Source: an uncultured Collinsella sp. (lineage in GTDB: Bacteria; Actinomycetota; Coriobacteriia; Coriobacteriales; Coriobacteriaceae). From it: a stretch of 5,396 nucleotides of DNA. Shown here piece after piece: positions 1-4,930 of the stretch. Made by a program: the position numbers and the translations under genes. The DNA is taken from assembly GCA_900756945.1 (NCBI GenBank), contig CAAELZ010000016.1:1-5396 (forward strand), given 5' to 3'. Position 1 is the stretch's first letter; the number at the start of each line of letters is the position of its first letter. The notes under the pieces are model-generated. The model made no database searches. It saw only the letters and a program-made list of their open reading frames with translations, and had not been told where the DNA came from.

Positions 1-62
1 CTCTTTCAAGGGCGCCCTCCGTAAACGTGATTGAATTGTAGGCTAAAGGCCAAGCGGAGCGA

Positions 63-560
63 CTAGCGCTCGCGAGCAACGATGAGCTGGTCCATCTCCT
101 CGACATGCTCGCCAACGGAGCCCTTGATGCTCGAGAACTCAACAGAGTTGCACACCAAGATGGGAACCGTCACATCGTAACCCTCGGCAGCAATTGCCTC
201 GCGATCGAACTCGATGAGCACGTCGCCCTTATGGACGACATCACCCACCTGTGCATGCACGCTAAAATGCTTGCCCTCAAGCTGGACAGTGTCCAAACCA
301 ACATGGATGAGCACGTCTAGACCATCGACCGTGTTGAGCGCAACGGCATGACCCGTGGGAAAAATCGCCTCGACCTTAGCGTCAGCCGGAGCAATCACAC
401 GTGTACCCGTAGGCTGAATTGCCACGCCCTGGCCCAAAAGGCCGGTAGCAAACGTCTGGTCTTTGACCTCGGATAACGGAATGACGTCGCCCGAGATGGG
501 AGCATCCAGCGTAAGGACTCGACCACGCATACCAAAAGACCTCAGGACTTTAGTGAACAT
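63..560 (-). CDS. PTS glucose-type EIIA protein (Crr-like)
   Basis: This is a single-domain EIIA of the glucose family, a cytoplasmic phosphocarrier that takes phosphate from HPr and passes it to the EIIB part of a sugar permease. The 165 residues from MFTKVL match the usual length of about 160-170. Conserved landmarks are GDVIPLSEVKDQTFATGLLG (24-43), IAPAD (56-60), IFPTGHAVAL with His71, and LIHVGLDTVQLEG with His86. By analogy with E. coli EIIA-Glc, His86 is the phosphorylated residue and His71 its partner. The reading frame is open up to a TTG at 581, but nothing like a ribosome binding site precedes that codon, whereas ATG at 560 follows a G-rich site, so I chose 560. It lies 71 bases after glmM on the same strand with a possible promoter of its own. 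No EIIB, EIIC, HPr or EI gene is visible, so its sugar cannot be told. It could serve several permeases in trans or regulate carbon use. The family call is very secure; the physiological role is open. Confidence 0.95.
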   Translation of the reverse strand: MFTKVLRSFGMRGRVLTLDAPISGDVIPLSEVKDQTFATGLLGQGVAIQPTGTRVIAPADAKVEAIFPTGHAVALNTVDGLDVLIHVGLDTVQLEGKHFSVHAQVGDVVHKGDVLIEFDREAIAAEGYDVTVPILVCNSVEFSSIKGSVGEHVEEMDQLIVARER

Positions 561-561
561 G

Positions 562-570
562 CTCCCCCTC
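562..570 (-). promoter_or_regulatory. Ribosome binding site of the EIIA gene
   Basis: The stretch reads GAGGGGGAG and sits directly ahead of the ATG at 560, with 1 to 3 bases of spacing depending on which purines pair with 16S rRNA. This is tighter than usual, but it is the only purine-rich site nearby. It favours the ATG over the in-frame TTG at 581. Confidence 0.55.
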
Positions 571-601
571 GGACATACCAATCAATCAAAATAACTTTAA
601 C

Positions 602-631
602 AGTTTACCACTTGGCACCCGTTTTTGACCA
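602..631 (-). promoter_or_regulatory. Candidate promoter for the EIIA gene
   Basis: On the minus strand TGGTCA (631-626) is followed after 18 bases by TAAACT (607-602), each matching the sigma-70 consensus at 4 of 6 positions. A TG one base ahead of the -10 box (610-609) gives an extended -10. The site begins right after the glmM stop codon and would leave a 5' leader of about 35 bases. No terminator is visible between glmM and EIIA, so read-through from glmM may also supply transcription. Confidence 0.35.
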
Positions 632-1969
632 TTAGGGAAGTTCGCGCTTGACAACCTCGACGATGTCGTCAACCACACGCTGGGTCAACTCGTGCGTCTC
701 GGCCTCGGCCATCACACGGACCAGCGGCTCGGTGCCACTCGGACGTACCAGAATGCGGCCGCGACCGTTGAGCTCCTTCTCGGCGGCAGCGACGGCGTCC
801 CAAATGGGCTGGCAATCGTCCAGGCCGGCCTTATTGTCGGAATGTACGTTGACAAGTACCTGCGGGTACTTCTTCATGATGCCGGCAAGGTCGGTGAGGG
901 TGCGGCCGGTGCGCTTGAGCACGGCCAGAAGCTGCAGGGCCGTCACCAAGCCGTCGCCGGTGGTGTTGTGCTCCAGGAAGATGATGTGGCCGGACTGCTC
1001 GCCGCCGATGACGGCACCGTCCTCGAGCATACGCTCGAGAACATAGCGGTCGCCCACGGCGGTCTGGACCATCTCGAAGCCCTGCTCCTTCATGGCGATG
1101 GAGAAGCCTAGGTTGCACATAACGGTCGAGACGATCTCGGAGTTGGCGAGCTTGCCGCGAGCGGCCAAGTCGGAGCCGCAGATGGCCAGGATGTAGTCGC
1201 CATCGATTTCGTTGCCCTCGCTGTCCACGAACAGCACGCGATCGGCGTCGCCATCGTGAGCCAGACCGATGTCGGCGTGGGTGCGCAGCACGAGCTCACG
1301 CAGGGGCTCAAGATGAGTGGAGCCGCACTCGACGTTAATGTCGGTGCCGCAGTAATCGGTGTTGATGGCATGGACCGTGGCGCCCAGGCGCTGCAGTGCG
1401 GCGGGCGTGGTCTGGCAAGAAGCACCGTGGCCGCAGTCGACGGCAACAACCAGGCCATCGAGTTTAAGGCCGTCGAGCGTGCTGATGGCATGATCGACAT
1501 ATGCCTTGCGGGCGTCCTTCATCTTGATGATGTGACCCACACCGGCGCCGGTCGGCAGCGTGTCGGCAGCCATGGCCTCCTCGGACATGACCCAGGCGCT
1601 GATCTCTTCCTCGACAGCATCGGGAAGCTTCATGCCCTTGCGGCTAAAGAACTTGATGCCGTTGAACTCCGGCGGATTGTGCGAAGCAGAGATGACGATA
1701 CCGCCGTCGAGCTCGTTTTGGACGGTGAGCAGCGCCACGGCCGGCGTAGGGATAACGCCGCAGCAGTGCGGTCGGCCGCCCTCGGCCATAATGCCGGCGG
1801 TCAGAGCACTCTCGAGCATGGTGCCCGAAAGACGCGTGTCACGGCCGATGCAAATGTCCGGACCAAGGAACTTGGTCGCCGCACGGCCAAGACGAAACGC
1901 GAGGTCGCACGAGAGGTCGGCGTTGGCGACGCCGCGGACGCCATCGGTACCGAAGATGTTCTGGGGCAT
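632..1969 (-). CDS. glmM: Phosphoglucosamine mutase GlmM
   Basis: GlmM converts glucosamine-6-phosphate to glucosamine-1-phosphate, the step before GlmU in UDP-N-acetylglucosamine synthesis for peptidoglycan. All four active-site loops of the alpha-D-phosphohexomutase family are present: the phosphoserine loop SASHNP (94-99, catalytic Ser96), the metal-binding loop DGDADR (239-244), the sugar-binding loop GGEQSGH (322-328) and the phosphate-binding loop RPSGTEP (409-415). The N-terminal FGTDGVRG (6-13) is typical of GlmM rather than other phosphohexomutases. The protein has 445 residues, the normal length. The open frame reaches a TTG at 1987, but the added codons read straight through the Shine-Dalgarno sequence AAGGAG, so ATG at 1969 is the start. 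It follows rpsI as in other actinobacteria, yet a strong terminator lies between them, so it probably depends on leak-through or its own weak promoter. The protein call is very secure. Confidence 0.98.
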   Translation of the reverse strand: MPQNIFGTDGVRGVANADLSCDLAFRLGRAATKFLGPDICIGRDTRLSGTMLESALTAGIMAEGGRPHCCGVIPTPAVALLTVQNELDGGIVISASHNPPEFNGIKFFSRKGMKLPDAVEEEISAWVMSEEAMAADTLPTGAGVGHIIKMKDARKAYVDHAISTLDGLKLDGLVVAVDCGHGASCQTTPAALQRLGATVHAINTDYCGTDINVECGSTHLEPLRELVLRTHADIGLAHDGDADRVLFVDSEGNEIDGDYILAICGSDLAARGKLANSEIVSTVMCNLGFSIAMKEQGFEMVQTAVGDRYVLERMLEDGAVIGGEQSGHIIFLEHNTTGDGLVTALQLLAVLKRTGRTLTDLAGIMKKYPQVLVNVHSDNKAGLDDCQPIWDAVAAAEKELNGRGRILVRPSGTEPLVRVMAEAETHELTQRVVDDIVEVVKRELP

Positions 1970-1976
1970 AGGATCG

Positions 1977-1982
1977 CTCCTT
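1977..1982 (-). promoter_or_regulatory. Ribosome binding site of glmM
   Basis: AAGGAG lies 7 bases ahead of the ATG at 1969. It falls inside the longer open frame that begins with TTG at 1987, which argues against that upstream start. Confidence 0.85.
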
Positions 1983-1987
1983 CCCAA

Positions 1988-2010
1988 GTGGGCAAAACGC
2001 AGTCGCCCAC
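1988..2010 (-). promoter_or_regulatory. Small hairpin in the glmM leader
   Basis: GTGGGC (2010-2005) can pair perfectly with GCCCAC (1993-1988) around an 11-base loop. The hairpin sits between the rpsI terminator and the glmM ribosome binding site, only a few bases ahead of the latter. No run of T follows it, so it is not a terminator. It could affect translation start or mRNA stability, or it could be chance; six base pairs in GC-rich DNA is modest evidence. Confidence 0.3.
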
Positions 2011-2018
2011 CCTAGTCG

Positions 2019-2062
2019 AAAAAGAAAAGCGGGACCCGCCGAGCAATCGGCAGGCCCCGCTT
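2019..2062 (-). terminator. Strong intrinsic terminator after rpsI
   Basis: On the minus strand a stem of 16 pairs, from AAGCGGG at the outside to CCGA near a TTGC loop, forms between 2062 and 2027, with two wobble pairs. It is followed by a T-rich tail, TTTTCTTTTT (2028-2019), partly shared with the end of the stem. It lies about 30 bases after the rpsI stop codon and should end the rplM-rpsI transcript. In the other direction the stem has no T-tract, so it works one way only. Confidence 0.9.
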
Positions 2063-2092
2063 GTACATTGTATCTCGTAAGGAGATAAAACC

Positions 2093-2488
<396 letters not shown>

Positions 2489-2490
2489 CT

Positions 2491-2934
2491 TTAAGCCTCC
2501 AGCTCAATCTTCGTGGGGTTCTGGGCAGCGTGCGGATGCTCGGCACCAGCGTAGACCTTAAGCTTGGTCATCTGGGCACGGCCGAGGGTGGTCTTGGGCA
2601 GCATGCCGCGAACGGCGCGCTCGATGACCTTCTCCGGGTGCTTCTCCATAGCCTGGCGGAAGCTCTCAGCCTTGAGGCCGCCGTTGTAGCCGCTGTGGCG
2701 ATAATAGGTCTTCGTGTCGGCCTTGTTACCGGTAAGCTGGACCTTATCGGCGTTGATGACGACAACGAAGTCGCCGCAGTCGCTGTTGGGCGTGAACTGG
2801 GGCTTGTTCTTACCGCGCAGGATCATTGCGATCTGGGTGGCAAGACGGCCCAGGACAGCACCATCGGCGTCGACGAGAACCCAGTTGCGCTGGACCTCGC
2901 CCTGCTTGGCGTAGTGAGTCGATTTCGAAATCAC
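2491..2934 (-). CDS. rplM: 50S ribosomal protein L13
   Basis: L13 is an early-assembling large-subunit protein that binds 23S rRNA. The 147 residues are of normal length and contain the usual blocks: WVLVDADGAVLGRLAT (18-33), a middle region FTPNSDCGDFVVVINADKV, the motif TYYRHSGYNGGLK, and AVRGMLPKTTLGR before KLKVYAGAEHPH near the end. The start codon is GTG at 2934, five bases after a strong GGAGGAG site. It is the first gene of the rplM-rpsI unit and has a clear promoter upstream. In some bacteria L13 represses its own mRNA, and a hairpin in the leader here might serve such a role, which is an inference. Confidence 0.99.
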   Translation of the reverse strand: MISKSTHYAKQGEVQRNWVLVDADGAVLGRLATQIAMILRGKNKPQFTPNSDCGDFVVVINADKVQLTGNKADTKTYYRHSGYNGGLKAESFRQAMEKHPEKVIERAVRGMLPKTTLGRAQMTKLKVYAGAEHPHAAQNPTKIELEA

Positions 2935-2939
2935 TTAGA

Positions 2940-2946
2940 CTCCTCC
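2940..2946 (-). promoter_or_regulatory. Ribosome binding site of rplM, fixing a GTG start
   Basis: GGAGGAG is followed after 5 bases (TCTAA) by GTG at 2934. The strong site and good spacing support GTG as the real start, and the L13 homology begins right there. Confidence 0.85.
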
Positions 2947-2962
2947 ATGTACAGTACGTGTT

Positions 2963-2994
2963 GTTACAGAGATTCACGGGGCTCTGCAAGTAAC
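2963..2994 (-). promoter_or_regulatory. Possible hairpin at the 5' end of the rplM leader
   Basis: GTTAC (2994-2990) can pair with GTAAC (2967-2963). Inside it, after a four-base bulge, AGAG can pair with CTCT around a ten-base loop. The predicted transcription start from the promoter at 3001-3028 is about 2994-2995, so the structure would sit at the very 5' end of the mRNA. A role in autoregulation or mRNA protection is speculation. Confidence 0.3.
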
Positions 2995-3000
2995 CCGTCC

Positions 3001-3028
3001 ATATTACCCCGCTCGTCGCCCGAGTCAA
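3001..3028 (-). promoter_or_regulatory. Promoter of the rplM-rpsI operon
   Basis: TTGACT (3028-3023), 5 of 6 to the -35 consensus, is separated by 16 bases from TAATAT (3006-3001), 4 of 6 to the -10 consensus. It would give a leader of about 60 bases ahead of the rplM GTG. It lies between the patatin-like gene and rplM, where a promoter is expected. Confidence 0.7.
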
Positions 3029-3091
3029 CAGGTATTTTGGTTCTGACCAGACTTTCTGCACATGTCATCCACGAGCCGAGACGTTGCAGCG

Positions 3092-3970
3092 CTAGCGCTC
3101 GACAAATGCCTCGATATCCCCCAGCAAGCGCTTTGCCTCCTGGCGGCCCTGGATATACAGATCGAGCAGCTTTGCTGGATCGTGCTCGACATGGCCGACC
3201 TCGACCGGCTTTTGCGGAGCGATGACCAGCGCACGGCCCTCGCGCTCATACTGCCACAGGTGCATGCGCTGGAGGTTATAGCGGTCGTGGCGCGTCTCGA
3301 TAGCCTCGAGCAGATAGGGGTAGTCGGCATAGCGGGCGCGTGCGGCGGGCATAAACTCGTAGGGCTTTTTCTCGTACGAGCGGTCCTGCGTGACAATGAC
3401 GACCGCACGGTCAAAACCGGCCTCCTCCAGCACATGCTCGATAGGGACCGAATCGGCTACACCGCCGTCGACGTATTTGTGCCCGTCGATCTCGACCGGC
3501 GGCGTCACCAGCGGCAGCGAGGTAGAGGCGCGCACAGCATCGAGGTCGAGCACGGCGCTTTTGACCGGCAGGTATGCGGCAGTTCCAAAGAGCATGTCCG
3601 TCGCGACGGCGTACATCTCGATGGGGCTCGCGTCGAACGCCTCGTTGTCAAAGGGATCCAGGCGGTCCTGGATATCGTTGAAGATAAAGTCGTAACCCAC
3701 GATGGAGCCCGTGGATGCGAAGGATGCGGCACCCATGTAGCGGTTGTCATTGCAGAAGGTCAGGTTGATGCGATTGACGCGACCGATCTGGTGCGACTTG
3801 TAGTTGACGCCATTGAGCGCACCGGCCGAGACGCCGTACACCGCCGGAATTTCGACACCGGCCTCCATGAGAACGTCGAGCACGCCGGCGGTAAACTGCC
3901 CACGAAAACTGCCACCCTCCAAGACGAGCGCGACCTTGCCGGCGTTCTTTGCCTTATCTTCTGCAGTCAT
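3092..3970 (-). CDS. Patatin-like phospholipase family protein
   Basis: This is a serine lipid acyl hydrolase of the bacterial patatin family, resembling the YjjU/RssA type. The 292 residues begin with LVLEGGSFRGQFTAGVLDVL (15-34), which holds the oxyanion-hole glycines. GVSAG (46-50) is the GXSXG elbow with nucleophile Ser48, and DGG (168-170) supplies catalytic Asp168, so the Ser-Asp dyad is complete. The oxyanion motif reads GGSFRG rather than the more usual GGGxRG. No signal peptide or membrane segment is visible, so it should be cytoplasmic or loosely membrane-associated. The C-terminal third (about 200-292) is charged and rich in Arg and Tyr and resembles the tail of YjjU-like proteins by recall. 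The ATG is preceded by AGGAGGT (3981-3975) with 4 bases of spacing. It stands alone between the hairpin-rich region and the rplM promoter, with no clear terminator. The family is secure; the lipid substrate is unknown. Confidence 0.93.
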   Translation of the reverse strand: MTAEDKAKNAGKVALVLEGGSFRGQFTAGVLDVLMEAGVEIPAVYGVSAGALNGVNYKSHQIGRVNRINLTFCNDNRYMGAASFASTGSIVGYDFIFNDIQDRLDPFDNEAFDASPIEMYAVATDMLFGTAAYLPVKSAVLDLDAVRASTSLPLVTPPVEIDGHKYVDGGVADSVPIEHVLEEAGFDRAVVIVTQDRSYEKKPYEFMPAARARYADYPYLLEAIETRHDRYNLQRMHLWQYEREGRALVIAPQKPVEVGHVEHDPAKLLDLYIQGRQEAKRLLGDIEAFVER

Positions 3971-4043
3971 ATTGACCTCCTGCGATTGCGTTTTGGCTTT
4001 CTTCTACCCAGTTTTGGGATGGAGGGCGCATGGGTTTTGGAGC

Positions 4044-4062
4044 AGAGTTCGATTCTCCGCGG
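4044..4062 (+). repeat. Direct repeat copy 1, matching the tmRNA T-arm
   Basis: The sequence AGAGTTCGATTCTCCGCGG occurs here and again at 4255-4273, 211 bases apart. Seventeen of its bases (GAGTTCGATTCTCCGCG, 4045-4061) match the T-arm and following acceptor bases of ssrA, which lies on the opposite strand at 4355-4339. The copy is not a tRNA: the base before GAG spoils the five-pair T stem and no acceptor or other arms surround it. Confidence 0.85.
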
Positions 4063-4140
4063 ATGAAGGGGATCTGTCGGCGCGGGGCACAGCCAGCAGA
4101 AATGCCGTCGGCAGCACATCTGTTTTGGGCTGAGGCATTG

Positions 4141-4175
4141 CGCGGAGAATCCGCGTATTTGCTTCGCAAATACGC
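4141..4175. repeat. Two overlapping perfect hairpins
   Basis: CGCGGA (4141-4146) pairs with TCCGCG (4150-4155) around GAA. Next, GCGTATTTGC (4153-4162) pairs with GCAAATACGC (4166-4175) around TTC, a perfect ten-pair stem. The two share 4153-4155 and so would exclude each other at the edge. The minus strand of the first hairpin also contains GATTCTCCGCG, an 11-base match to the T-arm repeat in the tmRNA orientation. Confidence 0.7.
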
Positions 4176-4177
4176 AC

Positions 4178-4189
4178 CGGCTTCGGCCG
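4178..4189 (+). repeat. Hairpin with UUCG tetraloop
   Basis: CGGC pairs with GCCG around TTCG, giving the extra-stable C(UUCG)G loop in plus-strand RNA. It lies two bases after the preceding ten-pair hairpin, as part of the same cluster. Confidence 0.55.
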
Positions 4190-4216
4190 CCTGCCGGCGT
4201 CCTCGCCCGCTCGCTA

Positions 4217-4233
4217 CAAACGCTTTGCGTTTG
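4217..4233. repeat. Perfect seven-pair hairpin
   Basis: CAAACGC (4217-4223) pairs with GCGTTTG (4227-4233) around TTT. It belongs to the hairpin cluster that fills the space between the two T-arm-like direct repeats. No T-tract follows it on either strand, so it is not a classical terminator. Confidence 0.6.
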
Positions 4234-4254
4234 CTTAACGCCCGCGCCCTGCAT

Positions 4255-4273
4255 AGAGTTCGATTCTCCGCGG
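4255..4273 (+). repeat. Direct repeat copy 2, matching the tmRNA T-arm
   Basis: This copy is identical over 19 bases to 4044-4062. It lies just past the ssrA terminator. Bases 4256-4272 form an inverted repeat with the ssrA T-arm at 4339-4355, so the two arms bracket the terminator. Confidence 0.85.
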
Positions 4274-4283
4274 TACGGACTAG

Positions 4284-4320
4284 AAATAAAAAGGCGGGTA
4301 GATATAAGTATCTACCTGCC
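4284..4320 (-). terminator. Intrinsic terminator of ssrA
   Basis: On the minus strand GGCAGGTAGATA (4320-4309) pairs with TATCTACCCGCC (4304-4293), with one mismatch and a four-base loop. TTTTTATTT (4292-4284) follows directly. It begins 10 bases beyond the mature CCA end of the tmRNA, the expected place. Confidence 0.88.
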
Positions 4321-4329
4321 TGTAACTAT

Positions 4330-4693
4330 TGGTGGAGGCGCGGAGAATCGAACTCCGGTCCACGAAAGCCCCCTGATTGGCATCTCCAAGCTCAGTCGCT
4401 GGTTTAGTCTCGGACGCTTTGCGCGCAGCGACACGCTCGCGGCGTCCTAACCGGTTCGGTCTTAGCCCGCGCCATACCGATTACGTGCGCAGGAGCATTC
4501 CCCTAACATGACGTCGCGCCGGTGTCGGGGAAATCACCGGGTTGACGCGCCGCTATAAATTAAGCAGCGAGAGCCATAGGCTCAAAAGAAGAGTTGTTGT
4601 CAATTCAATTTGGCGGTACCCCTGTTTAACGAGGCGAGGAGACCTCGGCTTGCTTCCTCTCTCAGAGCTATCGTGTCGAAACCAGTCGCCCCC
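4330..4693 (-). ncRNA. ssrA: Transfer-messenger RNA (tmRNA)
   Basis: tmRNA rescues ribosomes stalled on broken mRNA: charged with alanine and bound to SmpB, it enters the A site and adds a degradation tag. The 364-base RNA begins GGGGGCG (4693-4687), which pairs with CGCCTCC (4339-4333) to form the seven-pair acceptor stem, followed by A and an encoded CCA. The third pair is G-U, the identity element for alanyl-tRNA synthetase. The characteristic 5' GGTTTCGAC follows, and the T-arm CGGAG-TTCGATT-CTCCG sits at the 3' end. Between them lie the tag frame and GC-rich stretches suited to pseudoknots, which I did not fold. It is a one-piece tmRNA, not a permuted one. A terminator follows at once. 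The 5' end could be a base or two off, since it is set only by the acceptor pairing. The call is very secure. Confidence 0.97.
4560..4601 (-). other. tmRNA tag reading frame
   Basis: Reading from GAC at 4601 to TAA at 4562-4560 gives DNNSSFEPMALAA, with the alanine carried by tmRNA adding an extra residue in front. The -ALAA end is the usual signal for ClpXP-type proteases. The resume codon is inferred: GAC has an A four bases upstream, like E. coli tmRNA, and an in-frame TGA (4607-4605) rules out a start much further up. The only other choice is ATT at 4604. Methionine before ALAA, instead of the common Tyr, Val or Leu, is somewhat unusual. Confidence 0.75.
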
Positions 4694-4930
4694 GAATGTT
4701 GGGAAAGTCTGGATGGCATTGGGCACGAGTACCCAACACCCGTCGACTTTTCAAGGAACATGCAGGGCAAGCCCCGCTTGTGGAGTGTTATCTTACCACG
4801 TTCTGAAAGCGGACAGCTGTTCTATGCACGAGCTGTGAAGACCCTAATGTGCACCATACTTCGCACTTTTGTTACCGATCGCGTCACGTATATTTTCGCC
4901 AAGCAAAATTGACCCGTCGAAAGGACCGTT
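4694..4930. other. Divergent intergenic region between ssrA and the plus-strand gene
   Basis: These 237 bases must hold the start signals for ssrA (leftward) and for the small plus-strand gene (rightward). For ssrA the best -10 I can see is TAAGAT (4795-4790), with only a poor -35 box (GCTGTC, 17 bases upstream); it would give a precursor leader of about 90 bases for RNase P to remove. The leader could fold a hairpin at 4736-4719, TTGGGTA with TGCCCAA around CTCG. No gene is seen here. Confidence 0.4.
4866..4894 (+). promoter_or_regulatory. Weak candidate promoter for the plus-strand gene
   Basis: TATATT (4889-4894) is a fair -10 box in an AT-rich patch ahead of the gene. The matching -35 is poor: CTTTTG (4866-4871) at 17 bases, or the better TTGTTA (4869-4874) at only 14. 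It would give a leader of about 30 bases. Confidence 0.3.

Larger units (their letters stand above)
3971..4329. other. Gene-free, hairpin-rich region between the patatin gene and ssrA
   Basis: No convincing gene lies in these 359 bases; the open frames here show no recognisable protein and cross strong inverted repeats. The region holds the ribosome binding site of the patatin gene at its low end, the ssrA terminator at its high end, two direct copies of a tmRNA T-arm-like sequence, and a cluster of short perfect hairpins. I found no good promoter for the patatin gene in it. It may be a repeat element or the remains of an integration event. Confidence 0.6.

Noticed and set aside
1256..2080. 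Long plus-strand open frame opposite glmM (274 codons)
   Set aside because: It lies antisense to glmM, whose protein carries every family motif, and shows no recognisable protein. It is a by-product of GC-rich codon use.
2071..2087. Small inverted repeat TATCTC/GAGATA after rpsI
   Set aside because: Only six pairs, AT-rich and without a T-tract; the much stronger terminator follows immediately.
3088..3099. 12-base palindrome AGCGCTAGCGCT at the patatin stop codon
   Set aside because: Part of it is the end of the coding sequence and there is no T-tract, so it is neither a terminator nor a supported operator. A similar CGAGCGCTAG at the EIIA stop reflects a shared Glu-Arg-stop ending.
2530..3225. 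Plus-strand open frame opposite rplM
   Set aside because: It is antisense to a certain ribosomal protein gene and crosses its promoter; no homology is seen.
3062..4066. Long plus-strand open frame opposite the patatin-like gene (334 codons)
   Set aside because: It is longer than the real gene but has no recognisable domain, while the minus strand shows a complete patatin catalytic dyad and a strong ribosome binding site.
4030..4075. Possible tRNA gene around the first T-arm-like repeat
   Set aside because: The T stem has a mismatch and there are no D or anticodon arms or acceptor stem nearby.
4044..4273. Two-repeat CRISPR array
   Set aside because: There are only two repeats of 19 bases with a 192-base interior, no cas genes, and the repeat derives from a tmRNA arm.
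4030..4407. Plus-strand open frame across the hairpin region and the tmRNA 3' end
   Set aside because: It runs through the ssrA terminator and the tRNA-like domain, so it cannot be a normal gene.
4542..4912. Open frames overlapping ssrA on the plus strand
   Set aside because: They run through the tmRNA and its upstream region and have no ribosome binding site or protein similarity.
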